NCBI GenBank assembly: GCA_022424805.1
Contig: JAKMGR010000238.1
Span: 1-5,643 of the forward strand
Length of the DNA stretch: 5,643 nt
Source of the DNA: Verrucomicrobiales bacterium
GTDB taxonomy: Bacteria; Verrucomicrobiota; Verrucomicrobiia; Verrucomicrobiales; DEV007
Direction of reading: 5' to 3'
In this document: piece by piece, positions 1-5,643 of the stretch
How the letters are laid out: every line of letters starts with the position of its first letter
Position numbering within the stretch: position 1 is the first letter of the stretch
Notes under the pieces: generated by a model
The model's input: only the letters and a program-made list of their open reading frames with translations
Told to the model about the DNA's origin: nothing
Databases searched by the model: none
Made by a program: the position numbers and the translations under genes

Positions 1-706
1 AGCCTTTCACAGAGCGCGGCTGTCCCATCGCATAGCGCATTACGTTGTGCATCAGGTATCTGCCGGTCACGACATTCATGTGGATGGCATCACGATAGAC
101 GTCCTCGATAGCGTCGAATGGAGCCTCTCCCGCCTCGATGTCGTCGGCAACACGAGCCAGAGCATCATGCGCGTGTGTCAGCCGAAACTCACGATCGGGA
201 TGGGTCTTGCGCAGCACCTTCAACAACTCCTGAAAGTAAGCGGGACTATGCGCCATGGTGCCCTCGGCATCCGTCTTCGCATATTCATCTGCTCTAGTTT
301 CAGACTTCGCCCAACCCGTGTGAATGACGAAAATCGCGTTCTGCTGCAGAGCAAGGAGTTCGGAAATCACAGCCGCATCTTCCGGCAATGTGCTCCTGTA
401 GTGCACCTGAACCGAAACCAGATCATACTGCTTTTTCTCCAGCGCATCCGACCAGGGCTCCGACGATTTAACACAGGGTTTCTGAGGGTTTTCATACATC
501 CAAGGCAGGCTCTTTCCGCAATCGACATGCCACTGCACATCGCCATCAAGCTTGGAAGGAACCGTGTCCCAGGTCAGTGAATTGCCGATGAGAAAACGGG
601 AAAGTTTGTCGTTCGACTCGGCTTCGACTTGCTCTTCCGCACCTGTGAAATTCCCGAGGAGAAACGTGATGCCCAGGCTGATGATCAATGACTTCATTAA
701 CTTCAT
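1..706 (-). CDS. Secreted SGNH/GDSL-like hydrolase, 5'-terminal part (runs off the left edge)
   Basis: This minus-strand frame is open from an ATG at 706 to the window edge, giving 235 residues and no stop, so the C-terminus is missing. Residues 1-23 form a signal peptide (Lys-rich start, hydrophobic IISLGITFLL, likely cleavage after FTGA), so the product is exported. Residues 38-45 read FLIGNSLT, which matches block I of SGNH hydrolases with Ser43 as putative nucleophile. Residues 63-69 (CGKSLPW) could supply the block II Gly. Residues 206-209 (DAIH) match the DxxH block V that supplies the catalytic Asp and His. The usual block III GxND is not evident; the corresponding strand appears to be VSVQVHYRS (97-105). 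Family members are esterases or deacetylases, often acting on glycans, but no substrate can be named. The gene is divergent from the DUF1080 gene. A second in-frame ATG lies at 697, but 706 has the better upstream site. Confidence is good for the reading frame and moderate for the fold. Confidence 0.82.
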   Translation of the reverse strand, partial: MKLMKSLIISLGITFLLGNFTGAEEQVEAESNDKLSRFLIGNSLTWDTVPSKLDGDVQWHVDCGKSLPWMYENPQKPCVKSSEPWSDALEKKQYDLVSVQVHYRSTLPEDAAVISELLALQQNAIFVIHTGWAKSETRADEYAKTDAEGTMAHSPAYFQELLKVLRKTHPDREFRLTHAHDALARVADDIEAGEAPFDAIEDVYRDAIHMNVVTGRYLMHNVMRYAMGQPRSVKG

Positions 707-715
707 CGTAGTATT

Positions 716-721
716 CCGCCT
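716..721 (-). promoter_or_regulatory. Probable ribosome binding site of the SGNH-like gene
   Basis: On the minus strand this reads AGGCGG, a 5-of-6 match to AGGAGG, with 9 nt between it and the ATG at 706. It favours the start at 706 over the in-frame ATG at 697, which would lie 18 nt away. It is the only reasonable Shine-Dalgarno-like site at any of the four gene starts in the window. Confidence 0.4.
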
Positions 722-736
722 GAGGGAATGCGAATC

Positions 737-772
737 CCTGATTGTGTGATGGAGGGGTTTCAAAAAATCAGG
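737..772. repeat. Perfect 7-bp inverted repeat in the divergent intergenic region
   Basis: CCTGATT (737-743) and AATCAGG (766-772) are perfect inverted copies separated by 22 bp. They lie in the 173-bp region between the divergent SGNH-like and DUF1080 genes, where the promoters of both must sit. The half-sites are about 29 bp centre to centre, close to three helical turns, which would suit a dimeric regulator or a looped operator. A long-loop RNA hairpin in the SGNH leader is an alternative. I could not identify convincing -35/-10 pairs for either gene. A 7-bp match can also occur by chance in a region this size. Confidence 0.3.
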
Positions 773-879
773 CTACGCCCCCCTTTCACTGCGAGCCCTC
801 ATCCATCGATCAAAGACTGGCCCCTTCCCGCCCAAAAAAGCATTCGCACTATGCACTCCATCCCGCTCATACTTTGCGC

Positions 880-1623
880 ATGAAAACATCATTGGCTCTC
901 TGCGTGGCATTTTTTCTCATTTCCTTTACTGCAGACGCATCTCCAGATGCCGTTCCCGAAGGCTACACGTCTCTATTTAACGGGAAAGACCTCTCCGGGT
1001 GGACCGTTCCCGAGGGCGACAACGGACACTGGAAAGTGCTCGACCGAGTAATTGATTACGATGCCCAATCCGAAGCGAAAGGTGACCGTAATCTCTGGAC
1101 GGCAAAGGAATACGGCGACTTTGAACTGCGAATCGATTGGCGTATCAAGCAAACCACCGGATTATACGACGTACCATACGTCCTCCCCGATGGCAGCTAT
1201 GTGAAGGACGCAGACGGCAAGAAACTGACACACCCCATGCCGAACGCGGATTCAGGGATCTACCTGCGAGGCGTTTCCAAATACCAGCTTAATATCTGGT
1301 GCTGGCCGATCGGTTCCGGTGAAGGCTACGGAATTCGAAATAACGAGAATAATCCCCCGGAAGTCCGCGCTGGTGTCACCCCAAAACTCAAGGCTGATAA
1401 TCCAATCGGTGAATGGAATACTTTCGTCATCACCATGAAAGGCGATCGACTCACCGTTAGTCTGAACGGGCATATCATCATTGAAAACGCCCTCCTCCCT
1501 GAGGTTCCTGAGAAAGGAAAAATCGCTCTGCAACATCACGGTGGAAAAAAGAAAGACGGGACATTTTCTCCAGCATCGAGCCTGGTGCAGTTTCGCAATG
1601 TCTTTATAAAGGAACTCGATTAA
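880..1623 (+). CDS. Secreted DUF1080 protein (3-keto-disaccharide hydrolase family)
   Basis: The product has 247 residues. The start at 880 was chosen because it is followed directly by a signal peptide: MKT, a hydrophobic stretch to about residue 17, and an ADA cleavage site at 18-20. The frame is open upstream to an ATG at 742, but those 46 residues are polar and would bury the signal. The domain begins with the family hallmark SLFNGKDLSGW (31-41), then a strand FELRIDW (81-87), DSGIYLRG (124-131), GEWNTF (177-182), LNGHIIIENA (195-204) and the closing FRNVFIKEL (238-246). Pfam links this concanavalin-like sandwich to hydrolysis of 3-keto-glycosides, but many members are untested. A stretch of about 33 residues (91-123) separates the two strands that are nearly adjacent in short family members. 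No Shine-Dalgarno site is visible. The gene lies 18 bp before the TPR-redoxin gene and is likely in one operon with it. Fold assignment is firm; enzyme activity is inferred from the family. Confidence 0.93.
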   Translation: MKTSLALCVAFFLISFTADASPDAVPEGYTSLFNGKDLSGWTVPEGDNGHWKVLDRVIDYDAQSEAKGDRNLWTAKEYGDFELRIDWRIKQTTGLYDVPYVLPDGSYVKDADGKKLTHPMPNADSGIYLRGVSKYQLNIWCWPIGSGEGYGIRNNENNPPEVRAGVTPKLKADNPIGEWNTFVITMKGDRLTVSLNGHIIIENALLPEVPEKGKIALQHHGGKKKDGTFSPASSLVQFRNVFIKELD

Positions 1624-1641
1624 TCCATCTACCACCTTTGA

Positions 1642-3960
1642 ATGAAGCCTATCATCATTTCTTGTCTTCTCACCCTTGCCTTGGTCATCCCCTGCTTTGG
1701 TGAGGAGAAAAAAGAGACCACAGAACCCTCCAACGAAGCGGTGGCAGAGGGCCATTCCTACCACGGTGAAGTCTTCAACGAAGGCCCTCGGCAATCCGCT
1801 GTCGCGATTCCCGGCACGGGGGATGTGCAATTCAAAGTCACTTCCGATCATCCCAGAGTGCAGTCCTTCTTCAATCAAGGCGTCGGACAGCTCCACGGCT
1901 TCTGGGACTTCGAGGCGGAGCGAACATTCCGACAGGTTGCGGCCTTCGATCCCGATTGCGCAATGGCCTACTGGGGTATGGCAATGGCGAACTTCAAAAA
2001 CGAAAAACGCGGCAAAGGCTTTATCGATAAAGCCGTCGAGCGAAAAGAAGGCACTTCGGAGCGAGAGAAAATGTGGATCGACGGACTCGCCGCCTATTTC
2101 AAGGACCCGAAAGTCGATCTCAAAAAACGCCTCCGCGAGTTCGTTCGCTCCATCGAAAAGATTGCTATCAAATATCCCGACGATATCGAAGCGCAAGCGT
2201 TCCTCATGAAGCAGATTTACTACAATCACGGCAAAGGTCTTGCGATTCCGAGTCACTACGCGATCAATCTGCTCGCCGACAAAATCCTCCAGGCTGATTC
2301 TGATCACCCGGCAAATCACTACCAGATCCACCTCTGGGATCGGGAAACTCCCGAGAAGGCGCTCAAGGCGGCCGCCAATTGCGGACCCGCCGCTCCCGGG
2401 ATCGCTCACATGTGGCATATGCCGGGTCATATCTATTCGCGCCTCCACCGCTACGCCGACGCAATCTGGCAGCAGGAAGCCTCTGCCCGGATCGATCACG
2501 CTCACATGATCCAATTCCAGATCGTCCCCGACAAGATTAACAATTTCTCCCACAACAATGAATGGTGCATTCGCAACTTCGACTTTCTCGGTCAGCACGG
2601 TCGTTCCGTCGAGCTGGCTACGAACATGATCTCGCTTCCGCGGCTCGCGAAATTCAAAGACAAAAAAGACGAGTCCACCTACGACCCGAAGGGCAGTAGC
2701 TGGCAGCACGGGCGACAGCGGCTCCGTGATTCACTCGTTCGATTTGAACAATGGCAGGAAGTGATTCGCCAGTCGGAAAAAGGCATCCTCCAGACGGATG
2801 GAAAATCTATTCTCCAGCGCGACGTTGATCGATTTGTCGGGATCGCCAAGTTTGAAAGCGGCGACCTTGCCGGCGGCAAAACCCATCTTGCCGCGCTGAA
2901 AAAAATCCTCGATGAGAAAGCAGCAAAACGCGACAAAGCGGTTGCTGACGCAGAAGCCAAGGCAAAAAAGGCCAACAAGAAAGAAGCGGAAATCAAGAAG
3001 GCGAAAGAGTCCGCTGAGAAACAGTTCAAATCCGATATCGACACCTACACGAGTCTGGCAAACGAACTCGAAGCCTACGAGGCACTTACCGCCGAACCCG
3101 CCGATACGCAACGCGCGCTCGAGCTCCTCCCCAAACTCAAGAATCTCGCCAAGTGGCGGCATGCCCGACTTTGGCATCGCGCTGGCAATGAGGAAAAAGC
3201 GCTCGAGCTCGCTGCCGCAGCCGTGAAAGCAGGGGAAAACGAAGTCCTTCCCCTCGCTGCTCAGATCGAGATTCTCCACGCCGCCAAAAAGGAAAAGGAG
3301 GCACGCGCCGCATTCGACGACTTGCGCACAGTTGGACATCGCGCAGACATAGATACACCGCCCCTCCAGCGCCTTGCGACAATAGCGAAATTGTTCGGCT
3401 ATCCCGAAGATTGGCGCGCTAAACCTGAACCCGCCAAGGATATTGGCGAGCGCCCCGAGCTCGACTCCCTCGGCCCCTTTCGCTGGACACCTCCCGTCGC
3501 ACCCGCATTCATACTAAGCGATGCAGAAGGAAAAGACATTTCGCTTTCCGACTACGAAGGTCGCCCCATCCTCGTTATCTACTTTCTCGGAAAAGAATGC
3601 GTTCACTGCATGGAGCAACTCAACGCCTTCGCTCCCCTCGCGAAAAAATACAAAGATGCCGGAGTCGAGATCCTGGCGATCAGCACCGATGACACCGAAG
3701 GACTCGCAGCAACTCTACAAGGCAGCGGCGACAAAAAGTCCCCATTTCCTTTCCCACTCGCATCGGACGCATCGCTCGATCATTTCCGAGCCTACCGAGC
3801 CTTTGACGATTTCGAGAACATGGCCCTTCACGGCACCTACCTCATCGACGGCAACCGCCGCATCCGCTGGCAGGACATCAGCTACGAACCCTTCATGCAC
3901 CCCGAGTGGTTGCTGGAGGAATGTAAGCGGTTGTTGAAGGCCCGAGATCGCGAAAGCTGA
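1642..3960 (+). CDS. Secreted TPR protein with C-terminal redoxin (thioredoxin-like) domain
   Basis: The product has 772 residues. Residues 1-20 are a signal peptide (IIISCLLTLALVIPCFG); Cys18 is preceded by Pro, so this is not a good lipobox and the protein is probably a soluble periplasmic protein. Residues 72-120 (FFNQGVGQLHGFWDFEAERT, then AMAYWGMAMANF) form a first helical repeat pair of the kind seen in TPR proteins. Residues 223-283 hold a histidine-rich section with HYQIHLWD (226-233) and HMWHMPGHIY (256-265). Further helical repeats follow, interrupted by a Lys/Ala/Glu-rich probable coiled coil at about 424-465, and continue to about 590. Residues 613-766 form a redoxin domain: PPVAPAF (617-623), the CVHC motif (Cys653, Cys656), EILAISTDD (676-684) and HGTYLIDGN (730-738). 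Likely roles are thiol-disulphide exchange or peroxide reduction on a protein-binding scaffold, but substrate and partners are unknown. The start has no Shine-Dalgarno site, yet it places the signal peptide correctly. It follows the DUF1080 gene by 18 bp. Confidence 0.9.
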   Translation: MKPIIISCLLTLALVIPCFGEEKKETTEPSNEAVAEGHSYHGEVFNEGPRQSAVAIPGTGDVQFKVTSDHPRVQSFFNQGVGQLHGFWDFEAERTFRQVAAFDPDCAMAYWGMAMANFKNEKRGKGFIDKAVERKEGTSEREKMWIDGLAAYFKDPKVDLKKRLREFVRSIEKIAIKYPDDIEAQAFLMKQIYYNHGKGLAIPSHYAINLLADKILQADSDHPANHYQIHLWDRETPEKALKAAANCGPAAPGIAHMWHMPGHIYSRLHRYADAIWQQEASARIDHAHMIQFQIVPDKINNFSHNNEWCIRNFDFLGQHGRSVELATNMISLPRLAKFKDKKDESTYDPKGSSWQHGRQRLRDSLVRFEQWQEVIRQSEKGILQTDGKSILQRDVDRFVGIAKFESGDLAGGKTHLAALKKILDEKAAKRDKAVADAEAKAKKANKKEAEIKKAKESAEKQFKSDIDTYTSLANELEAYEALTAEPADTQRALELLPKLKNLAKWRHARLWHRAGNEEKALELAAAAVKAGENEVLPLAAQIEILHAAKKEKEARAAFDDLRTVGHRADIDTPPLQRLATIAKLFGYPEDWRAKPEPAKDIGERPELDSLGPFRWTPPVAPAFILSDAEGKDISLSDYEGRPILVIYFLGKECVHCMEQLNAFAPLAKKYKDAGVEILAISTDDTEGLAATLQGSGDKKSPFPFPLASDASLDHFRAYRAFDDFENMALHGTYLIDGNRRIRWQDISYEPFMHPEWLLEECKRLLKARDRES

Positions 3961-4022
3961 GTCTGGTTTCCGCGGCTATAACCAAGGGTTAAGCCCGTCT
4001 TTCACATCCATTTTTCCCACCA

Positions 4023-4038
4023 GGGAAGAAGCTTTCCC
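4023..4038 (+). promoter_or_regulatory. Small hairpin immediately before the permease start codon
   Basis: GGGAAG (4023-4028) can pair with TTTCCC (4033-4038), with one G-U pair, around an AAGC tetraloop. The stem ends 3 nt before the ATG at 4042 and contains the only purine-rich segment that could serve as a ribosome binding site. It could modulate translation initiation, but with six pairs it may also be a chance structure. No clear promoter is visible in the 81-bp gap. Confidence 0.25.
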
Positions 4039-4041
4039 CTA

Positions 4042-5424
4042 ATGACCGCCCCCGCAGCAAAAGTCGGACTCCCCACAGCCATTGCGATTGTGGTGGCGAA
4101 CATGGTTGGAACGGGGGTTTTCGGTAGCCTTGGTTTTCAGGTCGCGGGGATCCCGTCGGGATTCCCCATCATGCTGTTGTGGATACTGGGGGGAGTGATT
4201 TCGTTTTGCGGTGCAGTGTGCTACGCAGAAATGGCCTCGATGTTTCCACGCTCGGGCGGGGAGTATCATTTACTCAACGAAACCTGGCATCCGTTCTTTG
4301 GGTTTTTGGCAGGGTGGATTTCAGTAACAGTTGGATTTGCGGCACCGATCGCGGCGAATGCTAATCTAGTAGGAAAGTATCTCGGAACGATACTGGAGCT
4401 AACTAGAAAAGTGCAATTCGGCAGTTTTGAAGTTCCACTATTCGTGTTTCTCTTTTCCATTCCGACAGTGTTGGTAGTTACCGTAATTCACCTTGGTCGC
4501 ATAAATTTGATCGGTCGTTTCCACGAGTGGTTTACCTACGGGAAAGTCGCTCTCATTCTCCTGCTCGGCATTCTAGGATTTGCTCTTGGTTCATCTCAGT
4601 CGGTTTCATTTCTGCCGCAGGAAGGTGATTTCACGCTGATTCGCTCAGGCGCCTTCGCATATTCTCTGGTCTATGTGCTTTATGCCTACACTGGCTGGAA
4701 TGCAGCGATTTACATGATGGACGAAGTAAAAAAACCAGAAAAAAATGTACCGCTAGCTTTATTAATAGGAACCCTCCTGGTGACCGCTCTATACACTTTT
4801 GTGAACGCTGCATTCCTTTACTCAACTCCCATCAGTGCGATGGAGAATCGAGAGGAGGTCGGCCTCATTGCTGCGGGGCACTTTCTCGGGAATAACGGTG
4901 GAAAAGCAATGGGTATTCTCATTAGTTTTGGTTTGATCTCATCGATTAGTTCGATGGTGTGGGCTGGCCCACGCGTTTCGGCGGCAATCGGGCGAGACCA
5001 CACCCGGTTTTCGCTGCTAGGACGAACAAATAAGAATGGAGTTCCAGCGATCGCGATTCTGGTGCAGAGCGCAATCGTGATGCTTCTTCTTCTCACCACG
5101 ACGTTCGAGCAGATGGTCCAATACATACTGGCTCTCCTGACGATCTCATCTTTGCTAGTGGTGGCCGGCATGGTTTACTTGCGATTCAAAAAACCAAATC
5201 TGAATCGCCCTTACAGCGCATGGGGGTATCCCGTAACACCGCTCGTATTCGCGGGGATGAGTTTATACGTGCTGAAATTTCAGATTTACGACCCCGAGAA
5301 TCATTTCGTGCTTCATATGAAAAGAGAGTTTTGCTATGGGCTTCTCACTCTAGCAATCGGTGTGTTGGTGTATTTCATCGCATCAGGAAACCGGCGAAAG
5401 GACAGATCTATGGGCAAATCGTAG
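4042..5424 (+). CDS. APC-superfamily amino acid permease
   Basis: The product has 460 residues, a usual length for the family, with about 12 hydrophobic segments near residues 11-32, 40-64, 84-108, 131-151, 164-184, 205-225, 236-260, 286-309, 335-353, 356-379, 396-412 and 428-447. Segment 1 carries VGTGVF (22-27), the glycine-rich unwound motif that binds the substrate backbone in this fold. It is followed after segment 2 by GGEYHLL (72-78), and segment 6 runs into YAYTGWN (214-220) and DEVKKPEKNVP (227-237), all characteristic of APC transporters. It therefore probably moves an amino acid or amine across the inner membrane by antiport or proton symport; the substrate cannot be read from sequence. 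The start leaves a short cytosolic N-terminus before segment 1 and lacks a clear Shine-Dalgarno site. The gene is 81 bp after the TPR-redoxin gene. Its codons are visibly different, with about nine CTA Leu codons and runs such as CTA-GCT-TTA-TTA-ATA, so it may have another history or its own promoter. Confidence 0.95.
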   Translation: MTAPAAKVGLPTAIAIVVANMVGTGVFGSLGFQVAGIPSGFPIMLLWILGGVISFCGAVCYAEMASMFPRSGGEYHLLNETWHPFFGFLAGWISVTVGFAAPIAANANLVGKYLGTILELTRKVQFGSFEVPLFVFLFSIPTVLVVTVIHLGRINLIGRFHEWFTYGKVALILLLGILGFALGSSQSVSFLPQEGDFTLIRSGAFAYSLVYVLYAYTGWNAAIYMMDEVKKPEKNVPLALLIGTLLVTALYTFVNAAFLYSTPISAMENREEVGLIAAGHFLGNNGGKAMGILISFGLISSISSMVWAGPRVSAAIGRDHTRFSLLGRTNKNGVPAIAILVQSAIVMLLLLTTTFEQMVQYILALLTISSLLVVAGMVYLRFKKPNLNRPYSAWGYPVTPLVFAGMSLYVLKFQIYDPENHFVLHMKREFCYGLLTLAIGVLVYFIASGNRRKDRSMGKS

Positions 5425-5477
5425 AAAAAACAGCCCTTTCCCCCCAATCGGGAGCACAAATCGCTTGCAGAAAATGG

Positions 5478-5500
5478 TTAAGTTTCCTTAAATAACTTTT
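5478..5500 (+). terminator. Weak AT-rich hairpin with T-run after the permease (possible terminator)
   Basis: TTAAG (5478-5482) pairs with CTTAA (5487-5491) around a TTTC loop, followed a few bases later by TTTT (5497-5500). The stem is short and AT-rich, so it is a poor intrinsic terminator. It is listed because it lies 53 bp after the permease stop; the stronger hairpin at 5565 is the better candidate. Confidence 0.2.
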
Positions 5501-5564
5501 CTTTGCACCCGCCCCCCGCCCTTTCTTGTCAGACCACCCGACAGTTGGCGACGAGCCCGAGTCG

Positions 5565-5605
5565 TCGAATCGTGATTTTGTAAATCCCGATTCGAGTTCC
5601 TTTTT
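5565..5605 (+). terminator. Strong hairpin with downstream T-tract, probable Rho-independent terminator
   Basis: TCGAATCG (5565-5572) pairs perfectly with CGATTCGA (5588-5595). After one T/C mismatch (5573/5587), GATTT (5574-5578) pairs with AAATC (5582-5586) around a TGT loop, giving 13 pairs in total. The sequence GTTCCTTTTT (5596-5605) follows directly, so the element has the orientation of a plus-strand terminator. It lies 140 bp beyond the permease stop and would end the permease transcript, or the longer transcript from 880 if that reads through. No T-run flanks the other side, so it is not clearly bidirectional. A protein-binding palindrome is the alternative. Confidence 0.55.
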
Positions 5606-5643
5606 CGCGCCCGGCACAAATTCCGAGCTGGTTCCAACAAACG

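Larger units (their letters stand above)
5425..5643. other. Non-coding region downstream of the permease
   Basis: I find no credible gene in these 219 bp on either strand. The frame open on the minus strand (5408-5617) overlaps the permease end, has low-complexity composition and resembles no known protein. The region holds the two hairpins listed separately and a C-rich plus-strand tract at 5508-5521. No start codon with a ribosome binding site for a following gene is seen before the window ends. Confidence 0.6.

Noticed and set aside
47..580. Plus-strand open frame of 177 codons
   Set aside because: It lies antisense to the SGNH-like gene, whose product has a signal peptide and catalytic motifs; this frame has neither.
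742..879. Upstream in-frame extension of the DUF1080 gene to ATG 742
   Set aside because: The added 46 residues are polar and unlike the family, and would place the signal peptide internally. The start at 880 gives a normal exported protein.
1642..1701. Possible lipoprotein signal on the TPR-redoxin protein (Cys8 or Cys18)
   Set aside because: Cys8 is too near the N-terminus, and Cys18 is preceded by Pro, which does not fit the lipobox. A standard signal peptide ending at Gly20 fits better.
1252..2709. Minus-strand open frame of 485 codons across the end of the DUF1080 gene and half of the TPR gene
   Set aside because: It is antisense to two well-recognised genes, is rich in Phe, Val and Gly as expected for a complement frame, and shows no domain. 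The plus-strand genes fully explain the region.
2731..3339. Minus-strand open frame of 202 codons
   Set aside because: Its runs of Phe, Leu and Cys mirror the Lys/Ala/Glu-rich coding sequence on the plus strand. It is a shadow of the TPR coiled-coil region.
3977..3982. TATAAC as a -10 box for the permease
   Set aside because: No acceptable -35 element lies 16-18 bp upstream, and GC-moderate sequence gives such hexamers by chance.
3986..3996. GGG-TTAAG-CCC as a terminator between the TPR gene and the permease
   Set aside because: The stem has only three pairs and no proper T-run follows, so it cannot be supported as a terminator.
5408..5617. Minus-strand open frame of 69 codons at the right end
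   Set aside because: It overlaps the permease end and spans both hairpins, and its product has no recognisable features.

Overview
The window looks like chromosomal sequence from a member of the Planctomycetota/Verrucomicrobiota group, with Verrucomicrobiota my first guess. The evidence is the protein content: a secreted DUF1080 (3-keto-disaccharide hydrolase family) protein, a secreted TPR protein carrying a C-terminal redoxin domain, and a small secreted SGNH-type protein. The three plus-strand genes also lack clear Shine-Dalgarno sites. This assignment rests on remembered family distribution, not on a marker gene.

Layout. (1) Positions 1-706, minus strand: the first 235 codons of a secreted SGNH/GDSL-like protein that runs off the left edge. 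(2) 707-879: a 173-bp divergent intergenic region with a perfect 7-bp inverted repeat. (3) 880-1623, plus: a secreted DUF1080 protein. (4) 1642-3960, plus, only 18 bp downstream and so probably co-transcribed: a 772-residue secreted TPR protein with a Lys/Ala-rich coiled coil and a redoxin domain with a CxxC motif. (5) 3961-4041: a short gap with a small hairpin directly before the next start. (6) 4042-5424, plus: a 12-TM APC-superfamily amino acid permease. (7) 5425-5643: no gene; it holds a strong hairpin followed by a T-rich run, probably a terminator, and a G-rich run on the minus strand.

How the genes may work together. Three of the four proteins carry export signals and are likely periplasmic. 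The DUF1080 protein would act on (oxidised) sugar linkages and the SGNH protein could remove ester groups from a glycan. The TPR-redoxin protein may serve as a periplasmic scaffold or thiol-redox protein. The shared pathway is inference. The permease differs from its neighbours in codon use and may be an independent unit.

I see no CRISPR array, tRNA, rRNA, insertion sequence, phage gene or recognisable defence system. The most unusual element is the TPR-redoxin fusion with its histidine cluster. It belongs to a family that appears widespread but, to my knowledge, has no assigned function.
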